In this document: positions 44,103-51,630 of the stretch, piece by piece
Layout: the number at the start of each line of letters is the position of its first letter
Position numbering within the stretch: position 1 is the first letter of the stretch
Assembly: GCF_009758125.1 (NCBI RefSeq)
Contig: NZ_WRXO01000016.1
Coordinates: 17,331-81,330 of the forward strand
Source: Chitinophaga oryziterrae
GTDB taxonomy: Bacteria; Bacteroidota; Bacteroidia; Chitinophagales; Chitinophagaceae
Reading direction: 5' to 3'
Length of the DNA stretch: 64,000 nucleotides
Program-made: the position numbers and the translations under genes
Notes under the pieces: model-generated
Database searches by the model: none
Told to the model about the DNA's origin: nothing
Seen by the model: only the letters and a program-made list of their open reading frames with translations

Positions 44103-44522
44103 ATGAAGATATCACTACAGAGATTAGATGATGCGTTCAATATGGAAGCAGTGGATGAAGCCGGACATAAAGTGCTGATGGATTCTTCCGTTGAAAACGG
44201 CGGTAATAATAATGGAGTCAGACCAATGCAGATGTTGCTGATGGGATTAGGTGGCTGCTCAGCCATAGACGTTGCCATGATCCTTAAAAAGCAACGCCAG
44301 GAAATTAAAGATTTCCGCATCGAAATAGAAGGAGAAAGAGAAAAAGGAAAGGAACCATCCTTATGGGAAAACGCACATGTGGTGTTTCATCTTACGGGAG
44401 ATATCGATCCGGACAAAGCAGCCCGCGCTGTAGAACTTTCTATGAAGAAATATTGCTCTGTAGCAGAAACACTGCGCGTTGCAGGAGCTAATATTACCTG
44501 GGAAACCAAGGTGAACGCGTAA
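44103..44522 (+). CDS. OsmC/Ohr family protein
   Basis: 139 residues, typical OsmC length. The two conserved Cys of the family are Cys52 (LGGCSAID) and Cys118 (KKYCSVAETL), and the dimer core has RPMQMLLMGL. Family members reduce organic hydroperoxides with a Cys pair; the YhfA-like branch, which this resembles, is less well characterised. It lies between metX and the metZ-like gene, and two palindromes that may bind a regulator follow it. Confidence 0.87.
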   Translation: MKISLQRLDDAFNMEAVDEAGHKVLMDSSVENGGNNNGVRPMQMLLMGLGGCSAIDVAMILKKQRQEIKDFRIEIEGEREKGKEPSLWENAHVVFHLTGDIDPDKAARAVELSMKKYCSVAETLRVAGANITWETKVNA

Positions 44523-44536
44523 TTACATCAATCAAG

Positions 44537-44582
44537 TTGACTAAGTCAATTAATCGGTTTTTCCAATAGTTGACTTAGTCAA
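44537..44582. promoter_or_regulatory. Pair of TTGACTwAGTCAA palindromes before the metZ-like gene
   Basis: TTGACTAAGTCAA (44537-44549) and TTGACTTAGTCAA (44570-44582) are each perfect 13-base palindromes around one central base. Their centres are 33 bp apart, about three helical turns, and both extend as gTTGACTwAGTCAAtta. They end 20 bp before the start codon at 44602. The form suits two dimer sites of a winged-helix (for example MarR-like) repressor. The regulator is not in the window. Confidence 0.6.
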
Positions 44583-44601
44583 TTATATAATATACCAACA
44601 A

Positions 44602-45783
44602 ATGGATAAAGATCAGTACCGGCCGGAGACCAATGCAGTGAGGATACAGACAGAAAGAACATGGCAGATGGAACATTCCACGCCCTTGTTCCTGACATCC
44701 AGTTTTACATACGACAGTGCGGAAGAAATGCGGGCAACATTTGCAGATGAAACGGATAATAATATATATAGCCGTTTCAGCAATCCGAACGTAGATGAAT
44801 TTGTACAGAAGGTTTGTTCACTGGAAAAAGCAGAAGCAGGTTATGCGACCGCTTCCGGGATGAGTGCCATATTTGCCAGTTTTATGGCCCTGATGAATGC
44901 AGGCGATCACCTGATCTCTGCCAGTTCTATCTTCGGCTCTACGCATACCATCATTACGAAGTTCCTGCCTAAATGGGGCATAGAATACAGTTATTTCGAT
45001 ATCAATGCACCAGAAAGTATTGAAGCGCTGATCAAGCCCAATACGAAAATGATCTTTGTGGAAACGCCATCCAATCCCGGACTTGAAATCATTGATATCA
45101 GTATCATCGCAGCCATTGCCAATAAGCATAATATCATTCTCAATGTAGACAACTGTTTTGCCTCACCGGTATTACAGCGTCCTATTGAGGACGGCGCCCA
45201 TATCGTTACTCACTCCGCCACCAAATGGATGGACGGACAGGGCCGCGTAATGGGTGGTGTAGTGGTAGGCAGAAAAGACCTTATCAAAGAGATCCATACC
45301 TTCTGCCGCAGCACAGGCCCGGCAATGTCCCCTTTCAATGCATGGGTACTGAGCAAAAGCCTGGAAACCCTGCATATCCGTATGGAACGTCACTCCCAGA
45401 GTGCACTTACCCTTGCTAAAGCGCTGGAAGGCAATCCTTTACTGCAATGGGTGAAATACCCTATGCTGGAAAGTCATCCACAGCATCATATTGCCAAAAA
45501 GCAAATGAGCGGCGGCGGCGGTATCGTATGTTTTGAACTGAAAGGCGGCTTACAGAGCGGGATACGTTTCCTGGACTCCCTGAAAATGCTGAGTCTTACC
45601 GCTAATCTTGGCGACAGCAGAAGCATTGCTTCTCATCCTTCCAGTACTACGCATGCTAAACTGACGGATGAAGAACGTAAAAAGGTAGGTATTACACCCG
45701 GACTTATACGTATCTCTGTTGGATTGGAAAATGTGCAGGATATTCTCGAAGATATTCAACAAGCCCTTGAAAACAGTAAGTAA
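44602..45783 (+). CDS. metZ: Trans-sulfuration PLP enzyme, O-acyl-homoserine sulfhydrylase-like
   Basis: 393 residues of the Cys/Met metabolism PLP family. The PLP lysine is Lys208 in THSATKWMDG, with SRFSNPN, ATASGMSAIFA and FVETPSNP upstream, and SLTANLGDSRSIASHP in the C-terminal domain. It should make homocysteine or cystathionine from O-acetylhomoserine, the product of MetX. MetZ and cystathionine gamma-synthase are hard to separate by eye; the TGPAMSPFNAW and SGGGGIVCFE stretches look more like MetZ. Likely controlled by the palindrome pair in front of it. Confidence 0.85.
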   Translation: MDKDQYRPETNAVRIQTERTWQMEHSTPLFLTSSFTYDSAEEMRATFADETDNNIYSRFSNPNVDEFVQKVCSLEKAEAGYATASGMSAIFASFMALMNAGDHLISASSIFGSTHTIITKFLPKWGIEYSYFDINAPESIEALIKPNTKMIFVETPSNPGLEIIDISIIAAIANKHNIILNVDNCFASPVLQRPIEDGAHIVTHSATKWMDGQGRVMGGVVVGRKDLIKEIHTFCRSTGPAMSPFNAWVLSKSLETLHIRMERHSQSALTLAKALEGNPLLQWVKYPMLESHPQHHIAKKQMSGGGGIVCFELKGGLQSGIRFLDSLKMLSLTANLGDSRSIASHPSSTTHAKLTDEERKKVGITPGLIRISVGLENVQDILEDIQQALENSK

Positions 45784-45793
45784 AGAGTAATTG

Positions 45794-45879
45794 AACAGGT
45801 ATTGAAGAGGTTCATCCTCCGTTTATCCTCCGTTCATCAACGTAGGATGAACGGAGGATGAACCTCTTCAATACCTGTT
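45794..45879. repeat. 86-nt nearly perfect foldback element
   Basis: Two 41-base arms (45794-45834 and 45839-45879) pair around a CATC loop. The outer 29 bases are perfectly complementary; further in there is one T-G pair and one C-T mismatch. The arms contain a repeated TCCTCCGT unit. No T-run follows, so it is not a standard terminator. It lies between the metZ-like gene and a small membrane-protein gene, 10 bp after the metZ-like stop. It could be a REP/MITE-like repeat or an RNA-processing hairpin. Confidence 0.85.
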
Positions 45880-45930
45880 AAGAACCTATTCAGGGTATAT
45901 CTAGTCTATATTTTTCCTTATCTTTCTATC

Positions 45931-46281
45931 ATGAAATCCTTACCCCGTTTTATACTTATTGTTGTACTCAGCTACCTTGGTGGCATGTTCCTGACATGGT
46001 GGACAGTCGCCATTGCAGCATTCCTGGTAGCCGTACTCATTCCTCTTCCGCCACTGCGTTCCTTCTTAAATGGTTTCATCGCAGTATTTCTCTTATGGCT
46101 GGCGCTGGCCTTTTTCATGGACGTACGAAATGACCATATCCTGGCCAACCGTATGAGTGAGCTCATTCTCAAAGTGAAAAACCCAATGCTGATAGGCATC
46201 GTAAGTGCTTTGATAGGTGGTATTACTGCCGGCCTGGGTGGACTGTCAGGTAGCTTCCTGCGGTACAAGAAGAGTAAATAA
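45931..46281 (+). CDS. Small integral membrane protein of unknown function
   Basis: 116 residues with about four hydrophobic segments (ILIVVLSYLGGMFLTWW, IAAFLVAVLIP, IAVFLLWLALAFFMD and IGIVSALIGGITAGLGG) and a basic C-terminus RYKKSK. I do not recognise a named family, though similar small proteins occur in Bacteroidota. It is followed 13 bp later by the DUF5686 gene on the same strand, so the two may be co-expressed. Confidence 0.75.
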   Translation: MKSLPRFILIVVLSYLGGMFLTWWTVAIAAFLVAVLIPLPPLRSFLNGFIAVFLLWLALAFFMDVRNDHILANRMSELILKVKNPMLIGIVSALIGGITAGLGGLSGSFLRYKKSK

Positions 46282-46294
46282 TATCAAATCGAGT

Positions 46295-48820
46295 ATGCTT
46301 AGATCTTTACTGGTCGTTATTTGTTGCCTGAGTTGTTATTTTTCCCAGGCAGGTGTTATCCGTGGTAAAATTACCAATGAACGCCAGGAACCGTTACCAT
46401 TTGCTACCATCTTCATAAAAGGGACCACCGCAGGTACTACTTCCAATGCGGCAGGACAATACCACCTGGAGTTACCAGCCGGCAGTTATACCATTGTATG
46501 TCAGTACATGGGATATAACAGGGCGGAAAAACAGGTGACCGTGACCGATGCGGAACAGGTCATCGATATGATCTTGTCTCCCCAAAGCATGCAGATCAAA
46601 GAGGTCGTGATAAAATCAGATGGGGAAGATCCTGCTTATGCCATCATCAGGAATGCCATTAAAAAGAGAAGTTTCTACAGACACCAGGTAAATGAATATA
46701 CCTGTAATGACTATATCAAAGGCATGTTCAAACTACGTAATGTGCCTGATCGCTTTTTTGGGAAGAAAATAGATAAGAATGATCTGGGCGTGGATTCAGC
46801 AGGCCAGGGGGTAATTTTCCTATCGGAATCCCTTACTAAGATCGCCTTCCGCGAACCGGGAGACCTTAAAGTAGAAGTACTTTCATCCCGGCAGAGTGGG
46901 GGCGGACTGGGCTTCAGTTTTCCGGCCTTCATAGAATTATATGATAATAATGTAACTGCGGTATTCTCCCAGTTCAGTAAACGGGGATATGTTTCTCCCA
47001 TAGCAGAAAATGCATTGTCTTTTTATAAATACAGGCTGGAAGGCGTATTCCAGGACGATGGAAAGACCGTCAATAAAATAGCTGTTATCCCTAAAAGGAA
47101 ATTCGAACCCCTGTTTTCCGGTTATATATTTATTACAGATGATGACTGGAGAATTCATAGCGCAGACCTGTTGCTTACAAAGGATTATGAGCTGGAACTG
47201 ATGGATACCCTGCGCATCCGGCAGATCCATGTACCGGTGAATAATGAAGTATGGCGTACTAAAGACCAGGTGATTTACATTGCTGCCAAGCAGTTCGGGT
47301 TTGATATGGCAGGTACTTCCGTGAATGTTTACTCCAATTACAACCTGAAACCGGAGTTGCCTAAGAAATACTTTGACAACACTATTTTAAGATATGATAC
47401 GGCCTTCGACAAAAAGATATTATCCTATTGGGATAGCATCCGTCCCGTACCACTGGAAAAGGAAGAACTGAAAGATTTCCATGTAAAGGACAGTACTGCG
47501 ATGGCCAACCGGGATAGCCTGAAATCATCCCGTCACCTGGATACGCTGCGTAAAAAGCAGCCACGGGTAAAAATGACAGATTTTCTGTGGAGTGGGGTAA
47601 GACACCAGTATTATTTCCAGCGGGACACAGGGATCTATTCACATCAACTGGAGATCAAAGGGTTGTTGCAGCAACTGGAGTATAATACTGTAGAAGGGCT
47701 GGTACTAAGTGTGGAGCCAAGTATCAATTTTAACCTGCCAGGGAAACAACAATTGAGAATATCCCCTTTTATAAGATATGGTTTCAGTAATACCCACCTT
47801 AATGTATACGGGGATATCAGCTGGTTGAGGGAAAGCCGGCTGGCGAATCATTATGGGCGGGATGCCTGGACATTGTCCGGCGGGAAACGGATTTCCCAGT
47901 TCAACCATGAAGATCCTATCAGTCCGGTTGCGAATGCTTTCTATACCCTGTTCCTGAAGGAGAACTATATGAAGCTGTATGAGAACAGGTATGCAGCACT
48001 TTCCTATAAACGCCGGTTTGAATCGGACGCTGTACTTTCATTGGGAGTAACTTATGAAGACCGCTTTCCGGTGGAGAACACTACGGATTTCGTAATCTTC
48101 AAAAATGCACATAAACAGTTCTTACCCAACCATCCATATGAGCTGGCAGACATTCCTTTTAACAGGAACCAGGCGCTTATCCTGGACCTGGGATTCTCTT
48201 TCCAGCCCGGACAACATTACATTGCATTGCCCGACAGGAAGATACCTGTAGGCTCTAAATACCCGACTTTCAGTGTGGGATACAGTAAAGGGATACCGGA
48301 TATAGGCGGGAGTGATGCCAACTTCGATAAATGGAAGTTCCATATCAATGACAATATGAATCTGAGGTTGTTTGGTCAGTTCTTCTACAACCTCGGGATA
48401 GGAGGATTCCTCAACAGTAAACACGTGGACCTGCCTGATTATCAGCACTTTAACGGCAATCAGACGTTTTATAACATGAAATACCTGAACAGCTTCCAAC
48501 TGGCGCCCTATTACAAATACAGCACTGTTGCACCGTTTTATGCCACCGCTAATGTGGAACATCACTTCAACGGATTGCTGACCAATAAGGTACCCTTGTT
48601 AAAGCAATTGAAGTGGACCCTGGTGGCAGGATCCAATGCCTTTTATGTAAACAGGGATAATAATTATGTGGAGGTTTTTGCCGGACTTGAAAATATATTC
48701 AAGCTGATAAGGGTAGATGTCATTGCAGGATACCAGAGTAAAGACAATACCCGGATCGGTGTCAGAGTGGGCTTTGGTGGGTTATTTGGCGGTATGATCC
48801 GTTCCCGGCCGGCGCAGTAA
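46295..48820 (+). CDS. DUF5686 outer-membrane protein with carboxypeptidase-regulatory-like domain
   Basis: The start is ATG 46295 (MLRSLLVVICCLS...), which gives a proper signal peptide ending near SQAG; the frame is open upstream to 46217 inside the preceding gene. The 841-residue product has a CarboxypepD_reg-like domain (~20-100, VIRGKITNERQEPLP, GTTSNAAGQYHLELP), then a large DUF5686 region ending in a beta-barrel with alternating aromatic strands (ATANVEHHFNGLL, VEVFAGLENIF). Members are Bacteroidota outer-membrane proteins of unknown function. A hairpin terminator follows. Confidence 0.87.
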   Translation: MLRSLLVVICCLSCYFSQAGVIRGKITNERQEPLPFATIFIKGTTAGTTSNAAGQYHLELPAGSYTIVCQYMGYNRAEKQVTVTDAEQVIDMILSPQSMQIKEVVIKSDGEDPAYAIIRNAIKKRSFYRHQVNEYTCNDYIKGMFKLRNVPDRFFGKKIDKNDLGVDSAGQGVIFLSESLTKIAFREPGDLKVEVLSSRQSGGGLGFSFPAFIELYDNNVTAVFSQFSKRGYVSPIAENALSFYKYRLEGVFQDDGKTVNKIAVIPKRKFEPLFSGYIFITDDDWRIHSADLLLTKDYELELMDTLRIRQIHVPVNNEVWRTKDQVIYIAAKQFGFDMAGTSVNVYSNYNLKPELPKKYFDNTILRYDTAFDKKILSYWDSIRPVPLEKEELKDFHVKDSTAMANRDSLKSSRHLDTLRKKQPRVKMTDFLWSGVRHQYYFQRDTGIYSHQLEIKGLLQQLEYNTVEGLVLSVEPSINFNLPGKQQLRISPFIRYGFSNTHLNVYGDISWLRESRLANHYGRDAWTLSGGKRISQFNHEDPISPVANAFYTLFLKENYMKLYENRYAALSYKRRFESDAVLSLGVTYEDRFPVENTTDFVIFKNAHKQFLPNHPYELADIPFNRNQALILDLGFSFQPGQHYIALPDRKIPVGSKYPTFSVGYSKGIPDIGGSDANFDKWKFHINDNMNLRLFGQFFYNLGIGGFLNSKHVDLPDYQHFNGNQTFYNMKYLNSFQLAPYYKYSTVAPFYATANVEHHFNGLLTNKVPLLKQLKWTLVAGSNAFYVNRDNNYVEVFAGLENIFKLIRVDVIAGYQSKDNTRIGVRVGFGGLFGGMIRSRPAQ

Positions 48821-48833
48821 AAGCTAATAAAAA

Positions 48834-48863
48834 AAGGAAGGCCTTATATTCCGGGCCTTCCTT
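48834..48863. terminator. Bidirectional terminator between the DUF5686 and microprotein genes
   Basis: The stem AAGGAAGGCC / GGCCTTCCTT has 10 perfect pairs and a 10-base loop. On the minus strand it is followed by seven T, so it ends the 39-residue gene; on the plus strand a T-rich stretch follows less strictly. Confidence 0.85.
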
Positions 48864-48873
48864 CAACTTCTTC

Positions 48874-48993
48874 TTATTTTGCTTTCCTTGTCTTGTAGCT
48901 AGCTTTCGGATCACGATCGTAAAAGTAAGCCAGGAGGCGGTATATCCATAAACCCACTATCAGGTAGGCGATGTAAAGAAAAACTGTACTCAT
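48874..48993 (-). CDS. 39-residue membrane microprotein
   Basis: The peptide begins MSTVFLYIAYLIVGLWIYRL, which is one membrane helix, continues with LAYFYDRDPKASYK and ends TRKAK. An in-frame ATG at 49002 would add three residues. A strong minus-strand terminator lies 11 bp after the stop, which supports a real, separately transcribed gene. Single helix plus basic tail suggests an inner-membrane peptide with its C-terminus in the cytoplasm. Family unknown to me. Confidence 0.6.
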   Translation of the reverse strand: MSTVFLYIAYLIVGLWIYRLLAYFYDRDPKASYKTRKAK

Positions 48994-49176
48994 AATTAAC
49001 ATTTTTGGGTAACACTAAAATTTGCTTGTCCGGAACCATTGATTCAAAAAGAATGCCAACTTAAAAATAATTCATATACGATATAAATCAGATAGTTGCA
49101 AAGGTTCTGATATGAATTTTATCCATTGAACAATTTCCAACTGTGGCATGTTATAGATATGTTAAGCACAATTCAA

Positions 49177-49190
49177 GCCAGTTTACTGGC
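49177..49190. promoter_or_regulatory. Palindrome GCCAGT-TT-ACTGGC
   Basis: A 14-base palindrome with 6-base arms lies about 50 bp before the small membrane-protein start at 49239. An operator role is possible; nothing in the window identifies a regulator. Confidence 0.3.
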
Positions 49191-49238
49191 ATTATCTATC
49201 AAACTTTAGTGTTAATCATAATCATAAATGGAACCCTC

Positions 49239-49445
49239 ATGAAAAAGATTACACTCGTCGTATTTATCATTGGCGTACTCATGGCTTCCCTGGCTTATGT
49301 TGCGCAACTTTGTGGATGGAAGGATTTGCAGGCTTTTATGACAATAGGATTTGCGGGTTATGTGCTGGTAATCAGCGCGGCAGCCTACTATCTTACTTCG
49401 ATTCTGTACGAATGGTCTAAAGAAACAGAAGCCTGGCGGGGCTGA
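49239..49445 (+). CDS. Small two-helix membrane protein
   Basis: The start is taken at ATG 49239 (MKKITLVVFIIGVLMASLAYV); the frame runs open to 49143, but the upstream part looks random. The 68-residue product has two hydrophobic helices (~4-22 and ~36-56) and an acidic/basic tail ending KETEAWRG. I do not recognise a family. It is alone on the plus strand, 105 bp before trhO. Confidence 0.55.
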   Translation: MKKITLVVFIIGVLMASLAYVAQLCGWKDLQAFMTIGFAGYVLVISAAAYYLTSILYEWSKETEAWRG

Positions 49446-49464
49446 AAAATTTAAGAGATTTTGT

Positions 49465-49499
49465 TAACTTTGCGGCTTCAACCGGGTTTTACCCCGGTT
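49465..49499 (+). promoter_or_regulatory. -7-like element and 5' leader hairpin of trhO
   Basis: TAACTTTG at 49465-49472 fits the -7 consensus. Just downstream, AACCGGG (49480-49486) pairs with CCCGGTT (49493-49499) around a TTTTAC loop. The hairpin would sit at the very 5' end of the trhO message and has no T-run, so a leader or mRNA-stability element is more likely than a terminator. Confidence 0.45.
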
Positions 49500-49550
49500 A
49501 AACTGAAATTTTGCTCACAAGGCAAGTGTTCTTAAAATTTCTATAAGCCA

Positions 49551-50585
49551 ATGGTATTACATAACAGAGTCTCCGCAGATCTGCTTAAAAAGCAGCTTGC
49601 AGCCGAATCATTCCGGCGCGTTACCACCTCATTTTACCAATACGCAAAAATCGAAGATCCAAATCTTTTCCGGGATCAGCTATATGCACAGCTGTTTGCA
49701 CTGGGCGTATTTGGCCGCATTTACGTGGCACATGAAGGCATCAATGCACAGGTAAGCATCCCTGAGCATAACTTTGAAGCCTTCAGAAGCTGCCTGTATG
49801 CCATCTCTTTCCTGAACGGCATCCGCCTGAACATCGCTGTGGACGATGACGGTAAATCCTTCTGGGTGCTGAAAATCAAAGTACGGGATAAAATAGTGGC
49901 TGATGGGATCGAAGATCCCACTTTTGACATGGACAACAAGGGTAAATACCTGGATGCCAGGGCTTTTAACGAGCTGACAGAAGATCCGGATACCATTGTT
50001 GTGGATATGAGGAACCATTATGAGTACGAAGTGGGGCATTTTGAACAGGCTATCGAAGTCCCGTCCGATACTTTCAGGGAACAACTGCCCATGGCGGTAG
50101 ATATGCTGCAGGACAAAAAGGATAAAAACATCGTGATGTACTGTACTGGTGGTATACGTTGCGAGAAAGCGTCGGCTTACATGCTGCATAACGGGTTTAA
50201 GAATGTATTCCACCTGGAAGGAGGTATTATAGAGTATACGAATAAGGCTAAGGAGCAGGGCTTGCCGCTTAAATTCAAAGGGAAGAACTTTGTATTTGAC
50301 GACAGGCTGGGAGAGCGGATCACGGAAGATGTGATCAGTCAGTGTCACCAGTGTGGTAAACCCAGTGATACACATACCAACTGTAAAAATGATGGATGTC
50401 ATTTGTTATTCATCCAGTGTGACGAATGCGCGGCTAAGTATGAAGGTTGTTGCAGTACTGAATGTCAGTCAGTTTTACATTTGCCGGAGGAAGAAAGGGC
50501 TGAGTTGAGAAAGGGAATTGATAAAGGACAGATGATCTTTAATAAGTCCAAACAACGGATAAGACGCCGGTTGAATGAGAAATAA
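49551..50585 (+). CDS. trhO: tRNA uridine-34 hydroxylase, rhodanese family
   Basis: 344 residues of the TrhO/YceA family, which hydroxylates U34 of certain tRNAs. The N-terminal UPF0176-like domain has YVAHEGINAQVSIP; the rhodanese domain (~140-235) has the active-site loop YCTGGIRCEKA with Cys198 and the partner HLEGGIIEY. The C-terminal part is Cys-rich (CHQCGKPSD, CDECAAKYEGCC), as in family members. Length is normal. Confidence 0.92.
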   Translation: MVLHNRVSADLLKKQLAAESFRRVTTSFYQYAKIEDPNLFRDQLYAQLFALGVFGRIYVAHEGINAQVSIPEHNFEAFRSCLYAISFLNGIRLNIAVDDDGKSFWVLKIKVRDKIVADGIEDPTFDMDNKGKYLDARAFNELTEDPDTIVVDMRNHYEYEVGHFEQAIEVPSDTFREQLPMAVDMLQDKKDKNIVMYCTGGIRCEKASAYMLHNGFKNVFHLEGGIIEYTNKAKEQGLPLKFKGKNFVFDDRLGERITEDVISQCHQCGKPSDTHTNCKNDGCHLLFIQCDECAAKYEGCCSTECQSVLHLPEEERAELRKGIDKGQMIFNKSKQRIRRRLNEK

Positions 50586-50595
50586 AATGAAAAAA

Positions 50596-50628
50596 CCGCC
50601 CCGCGTTGTTTCTTCTGCGGCGGGGCGG
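50596..50628 (-). terminator. Intrinsic terminator of the adaptor-like lipoprotein gene
   Basis: On the minus strand a GC-rich stem (CCGCCCCG / CGGGGCGG plus one more pair) is followed by six T. It is about 95 bp beyond the stop of the minus-strand lipoprotein gene and just past the convergent trhO stop. Confidence 0.8.
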
Positions 50629-50721
50629 AGTAATTGAGCATGAAAACAGTTCAAACAAATGATACATCTGAATGCGCTGTGTTTGCATGTCCATTCTATC
50701 AACCTATATGCGAACTAAAAT

Positions 50722-51381
50722 TTAATTATCACTCAGCGCATTATAAATCTGCTGCTGATGTGCCGATATCACACTTTCGCCGGCATTGAGCCCTTTACTG
50801 ATGTAGGTAACATCACCTGATGTAGTGTATGTTTCTACTTCCCGCACCTGGATATTGTACTTATCTTTAAATACAAGCACAAAATTCTTACTGTGATCTT
50901 CGATGACAGCTCCTTCAGGAACGGCTACCATATCGTCTCCCTCATCACAGCGAAGTACCACCTTGGTGAACATTTCGGGTTTCAGCGCTTTTCCGGCGAA
51001 ATCCATTTTTATACTGAGTTGTCCTGTTTGTGATAAAGTATCGGTAAGGGTATTAACCCCATCCACCGTACCATGGAATATTTTGTTGGGTAAGGAGGCT
51101 GTTACCACATCAGCCGTAAATCCTTTAGTTACATGAGATAGATCCGCGGCCGCTACATTCACGATTATACCCGTGTTTTCCTTTTCTGCTACTTTCCCTG
51201 AAAAATGGAGCTCCATAAATACAGGCTCCAAATCGGCGGTATCTATCCTGATCGTTTTCAGCATGGTATCACTTAGTACAAAAGTCTTCTTCGTTACCCC
51301 ACCTTCTACCTGAGGATGCTTACATCCCTGCAGGTACATTCCGGAGGTGAATAAAAGGCAGAGAAGAAAATTGCAATTCAT
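50722..51381 (-). CDS. Stripped RND-adaptor-like lipoprotein lacking lipoyl and coiled-coil domains
   Basis: 219 residues with a lipoprotein signal (lipobox LQGC). The order TMLKTIRIDTADLEP, LHFSGKVAEKEN then jumps directly to the beta-barrel (ADLSHVTKGFTADVVTASLP, KALKPEMFTKVVLRC) and membrane-proximal domain (IQVREVETYTTSGDVTYIS, ISAHQQQIYNALSDN). Compared with the full CzcB-like adaptor at 39954-41039, about 110 residues covering both lipoyl halves and the helical hairpin are missing, without a frameshift. Without the hairpin it cannot reach a TolC channel in the usual way. It lies downstream of a two-component system. A metal-binding or sensor-accessory role is inference. Confidence 0.78.
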   Translation of the reverse strand: MNCNFLLCLLFTSGMYLQGCKHPQVEGGVTKKTFVLSDTMLKTIRIDTADLEPVFMELHFSGKVAEKENTGIIVNVAAADLSHVTKGFTADVVTASLPNKIFHGTVDGVNTLTDTLSQTGQLSIKMDFAGKALKPEMFTKVVLRCDEGDDMVAVPEGAVIEDHSKNFVLVFKDKYNIQVREVETYTTSGDVTYISKGLNAGESVISAHQQQIYNALSDN

Positions 51382-51463
51382 ATATCATGGTAGAATAGGT
51401 GCAAAGCTCCGCATTACTACTTAAAGGGGCCTTTAAGGATAATTAAAAAGTGATTAAAATGTT

Positions 51464-51609
51464 AAGCTGTTATTAGTCATAAATACACTGTATCTGACTG
51501 TTTAGTTCCCTGATTTTGCGTTGGAATATGGGTCCAGGATTTGTTTTTCAATTTAACTTCACCTGATATTCACGTCAGATAAGGTGTATTTATTGACCAA
51601 TAACAGCTT
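51464..51609. repeat. 146-bp element with 35/36-bp imperfect inverted ends
   Basis: The left arm (51464-51498, starting AAGCTGTTATT) and the complement of the right arm (51574-51609) match at 32 of 36 aligned positions with one gap. The 75-bp centre has no gene. I see no clear target-site duplication. It lies between the histidine kinase stop and the adaptor-like lipoprotein start. It could be a MITE-like remnant or a large regulatory foldback. Confidence 0.8.
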
Positions 51610-51630
51610 GCGCGAAGATTATGTAATCAA

